This document shows, in pieces, positions 61,838 to 64,000 of a stretch of DNA of 64,000 bases; within the stretch, counting starts at the first letter, position 1; every line of letters begins with the position of its first letter. The DNA lies in contig NC_008260.1 of assembly GCF_000009365.1 (NCBI RefSeq), positions 2,019,501 through 2,083,500 of the forward strand. The letters run 5' to 3'. Source of the DNA: Alcanivorax borkumensis SK2. GTDB taxonomy: Bacteria > Pseudomonadota > Gammaproteobacteria > Pseudomonadales > Alcanivoracaceae. The position numbers were made by a program, and so were the translations under genes. The notes under the pieces are model-generated. The model worked only from the letters and a program-made list of their open reading frames with translations. It was not told the origin of the DNA and did no database searches.

Positions 61838-64000
61838 TGATTCTCCGTGCGCAGTTGTTCGGTGATTTCATCGCCGATACGCAAGCTACGCATCAGCGCT
61901 AACATGTTTTCTTGGTGCGTGTAGTTAAACACCACCGGCAGATTATTTCTCTGTGGGTTTTCGCCTTTGATGGTAATCTTCGCATCCAGCCAACCGGCTT
62001 TATTCATCGCCATGCGAGCCTGAAAATCGCTAATCAGCAAGGTACTAAGGCTATCCAGCGCCAGCTTCACCGCCTGATTCGACTCCGCCATGCTTTGTAC
62101 GCTGGACGAATCAGGAATGATCAACGACAGCGGCCCCTCGTTGGCCAGCCGCCCCTGCTCGATAACCATAAAATCCTCACCCAGTTGCAGCGGAACATAT
62201 CCCCCTACTCGCCCGGCCAGCAACACTGGCGACGGGTTCTGCAGCGCCGCGACCTGGGCTAGATCAATGCGACTGATCACTACCGGCTGAGGCCGAGCGG
62301 AGGGCCAGTCCAGCGACGGAGAGCGCAAATAACCACCGAGCAGATTCGCGCGAAGATCGGTAACATTCCACTGTGACAGGTCACTCTTCACGGTTAACGC
62401 CAGGTCGGTCATTGGCGTACCGATATCCAGAGTGTGCACCGTCACCGGCCCCGTGCTGCTGATCTGAATATCACCGTCATGGTATTCACCATGGATCTCA
62501 GCGGCAGCACCACGAGCGGTGACGCTGCCCCAGTCTAAGTCTGTCTCGGTGAGAGTAATATCGCCGCTGGCTTTCAGCGTTTTCCCCCATTGCCAATGAC
62601 CACGCCCTTCCAGCTGCCCTTGCCGTGGCGTGACGTCCAAGCCGACGCCCATGGCAGGGGTCAGCGCGCTACGCAGCGCCATCGCCCCTTTCGCCCCCCC
62701 GTTACCATCAAGCGTGGCGTTGGCCCACAGGTCACTTTGCCACTCGCTAACCGTTAACCGGCTCTGAATCTGGTCGCCTTCCACCGTCGCGGTTCCCGAT
62801 ATCGGCGGCAAACGCCAGCGTGCCGCCAGCAAGCCCTCACTGTGGATGGCCAGGTCGCCGCTGATGCCCTGTTCATTGATCCGCAACGGCCCCGTTGCAC
62901 TCAACGATAAAGGCCGGATCAAGACCTGCCCGATCAAACCTTCAGAGATTGATGCCTGGCTCCCCGCCGCCACGCTGACAGTGCCATCCACCAGCGACCA
63001 AGGCGCCTTGACCGCCACCTGCCCACCCTGTTCAAACTGCGGCAAGACGGTGTTTGCCTGCAAGGTGCCGGCCCAACCGGCACCAGACTGGGCAAACGCC
63101 AGGTTACCCTCTAGCGGGTAACCGGACAGACTACCAGCCACGCTAGCCTCGGCACCGTATGGTGCCTGTTGCAAGGTATCCACGGGCAACCGAAAGGTCA
63201 GCTGGTCACTCCCTTGTCGTGCGCTCAGCGTGAGTGGAACCCCCTCCAGGCCGTGGCTACCGACCACGCCTTGCCAGGCCCCTTGCCACTGGTATCCCTG
63301 CCATTGGCCATGCAAGGCCACATCGCCAGCCCACTGCCACTCTATCGCTGCCAGCGCATCGTCGTCTGCCAGTGCCCACTGAACCTCACTGGCACCGGTG
63401 GTTACTTTCAATCCTTGGTAGCCCAACGCCAACGGCAACGCTGTGAACCCAGAACGAGCCATGGGTATCTGCAAGGGCTCCTGCCACTGGGCAGTGACTG
63501 CTTGCGGCAAAGTCAGGGAGGCGGGCTCAAGCACCAGCAGCCGATCCTGCCAGTAAAATGCCACTTCTCCCTCCAGGCTTTCGCCCTGCAATCGCAGCGT
63601 TCCCCGCCCCTGTTCAATCGCCTGAGGGGAGTCTGCGGCAGCTTTTGGTTCACAGTTTTCGGGCGGCGCGCAGTGAGTGGCTGCCTGCAACGTCACGGTG
63701 CCAAGCGGGCCGGCCAACGCCAGCGCCACTTTTGCCCGAGCTAATGCCACGCCATTGCCGGAAACACTAAGAGGCTCTGCTGCCGTCAGCTGCCAGTCAC
63801 TATTCAGCGCTAACGGCTGGGACAGGTCCGCCTCCAACTGCCACTGGGCACCTTGAAACTGAGCCTGCGCCAACAGGTCCGCCCGTTGTGCTTGCGACAC
63901 TGGCCCGGCCGAATCAAGATCCAGCTGTATTTCCCCAGCGGATTCGCCCTGCCAAGCCCCTTGGCCACGCCATTGCCAGTGGCCCTGCCAGTCCGGTAAT
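61834..64000 (-). CDS. ydbH: AsmA-like envelope lipid-transport protein YdbH (N-terminus beyond window)
   Basis: At least 721 residues of a large beta-rich protein are encoded; the frame stays open to the right edge, so the N-terminus, expected to hold a membrane anchor, is missing. The sequence is built of repeated short strands (for example 'LQANTVLPQFEQGGQVAVKAPWSLVDGTVSVAAG') and ends 'VAALQNPSPVLLAGRVGGYVPLQLGEDFMVIEQGRLANEGPLSLIIP...AMNKAGWLDAKITIKGENPQRNNLPVVFNYTHQENMLALMRSLRIGDEITEQL', the DUF748/YdbH C-terminus. YdbH, TamB and YhdP are partly redundant phospholipid bridges from inner to outer membrane. It overlaps ynbE. Confidence 0.9.
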   Translation of the reverse strand, partial: LPDWQGHWQWRGQGAWQGESAGEIQLDLDSAGPVSQAQRADLLAQAQFQGAQWQLEADLSQPLALNSDWQLTAAEPLSVSGNGVALARAKVALALAGPLGTVTLQAATHCAPPENCEPKAAADSPQAIEQGRGTLRLQGESLEGEVAFYWQDRLLVLEPASLTLPQAVTAQWQEPLQIPMARSGFTALPLALGYQGLKVTTGASEVQWALADDDALAAIEWQWAGDVALHGQWQGYQWQGAWQGVVGSHGLEGVPLTLSARQGSDQLTFRLPVDTLQQAPYGAEASVAGSLSGYPLEGNLAFAQSGAGWAGTLQANTVLPQFEQGGQVAVKAPWSLVDGTVSVAAGSQASISEGLIGQVLIRPLSLSATGPLRINEQGISGDLAIHSEGLLAARWRLPPISGTATVEGDQIQSRLTVSEWQSDLWANATLDGNGGAKGAMALRSALTPAMGVGLDVTPRQGQLEGRGHWQWGKTLKASGDITLTETDLDWGSVTARGAAAEIHGEYHDGDIQISSTGPVTVHTLDIGTPMTDLALTVKSDLSQWNVTDLRANLLGGYLRSPSLDWPSARPQPVVISRIDLAQVAALQNPSPVLLAGRVGGYVPLQLGEDFMVIEQGRLANEGPLSLIIPDSSSVQSMAESNQAVKLALDSLSTLLISDFQARMAMNKAGWLDAKITIKGENPQRNNLPVVFNYTHQENMLALMRSLRIGDEITEQLRTENQ

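Overview
The window looks like a chromosomal segment of a marine hydrocarbon-degrading gammaproteobacterium, most likely Alcanivorax and close to A. borkumensis. The reasons are recR-ybaB-dnaX-ffs, csrA-lysC-alaS-recX-recA-pncC, mutS-fdxA and recC-recB-recD blocks typical of the Oceanospirillales/Pseudomonas group, a 451-residue wax ester synthase/DGAT of the AtfA2 type next to recA, and an NRPS plus glycosyltransferase plus phosphopantetheinyl transferase cluster that fits the glycine-glucolipid biosurfactant of A. borkumensis. The species call is inference.

Layout. 1-5.7 kb: partial acyl-CoA dehydrogenase, recR-ybaB-dnaX (with a dnaX frameshift signal), SRP RNA, gap, and an hsp20 gene with a clear sigma-32 promoter. 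5.9-8.4 kb: 2OG-Fe(II) oxygenase, YbjN-like protein, PadR regulator. 8.4-18.9 kb: a low-GC island. Its two outer edges are the 5' and 3' pieces of one DUF1853 gene. Inside, IS3-family debris brackets the minus-strand operon NRPS (C-A-T-TE, specificity code reads as glycine) - glucosyltransferase - PPTase. 18.9-24.2 kb: DUF2804 and DUF4282 genes, CoA-transferase-like protein, SMR transporter, COG0523 GTPase paired with pyrC. 25-34 kb: tRNA-Ser, csrA, lysC, alaS, TauE/SafE, recX, recA (LexA-like box), pncC, a YeeN-type YebC. 34-38.4 kb: AtfA2-like WS/DGAT, NYN protein, acyl-CoA ligase. 38.4-40.4 kb: accessory patch with a truncated gene end, a 12-bp inverted repeat, a HEPN-motif gene flanked by two integron attC-like sites, and an IS3 remnant. 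40.5-44.6 kb: mutS, fdxA, an RsmZ-like CsrA-sponge RNA under a perfect GacA-type upstream box, a second candidate sRNA, an HPt protein. 44.7-47 kb: arsenosugar operon (DUF2064, GT2, ArsS-like radical SAM). 47.1-47.6 kb: tandem repeats carrying decayed tRNA-Arg 5' halves before the intact tRNA-Arg(CCU). 47.9-51.6 kb: small PLDc_N-like protein, cardiolipin synthase, KamA-family radical SAM. 51.8-61 kb: recC, recB, recD. 61.3-64 kb: ydbL, ynbE and ydbH (ydbH runs off the end).

How it fits together. The island supplies an activating PPTase, a glycine-loading NRPS and a UGT-type glucosyltransferase: enough to attach glycine and glucose to a 3-hydroxyacyl chain, but no obvious enzyme for joining the hydroxyacyl units. 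csrA and an RsmZ-type RNA lie in the same window, so both parts of a Gac/Rsm switch can be seen. Storage-lipid synthesis (WS/DGAT, acyl-CoA ligase) sits between the usually close mutS/fdxA and pncC/recA blocks. No CRISPR array, rRNA or replication origin was seen.
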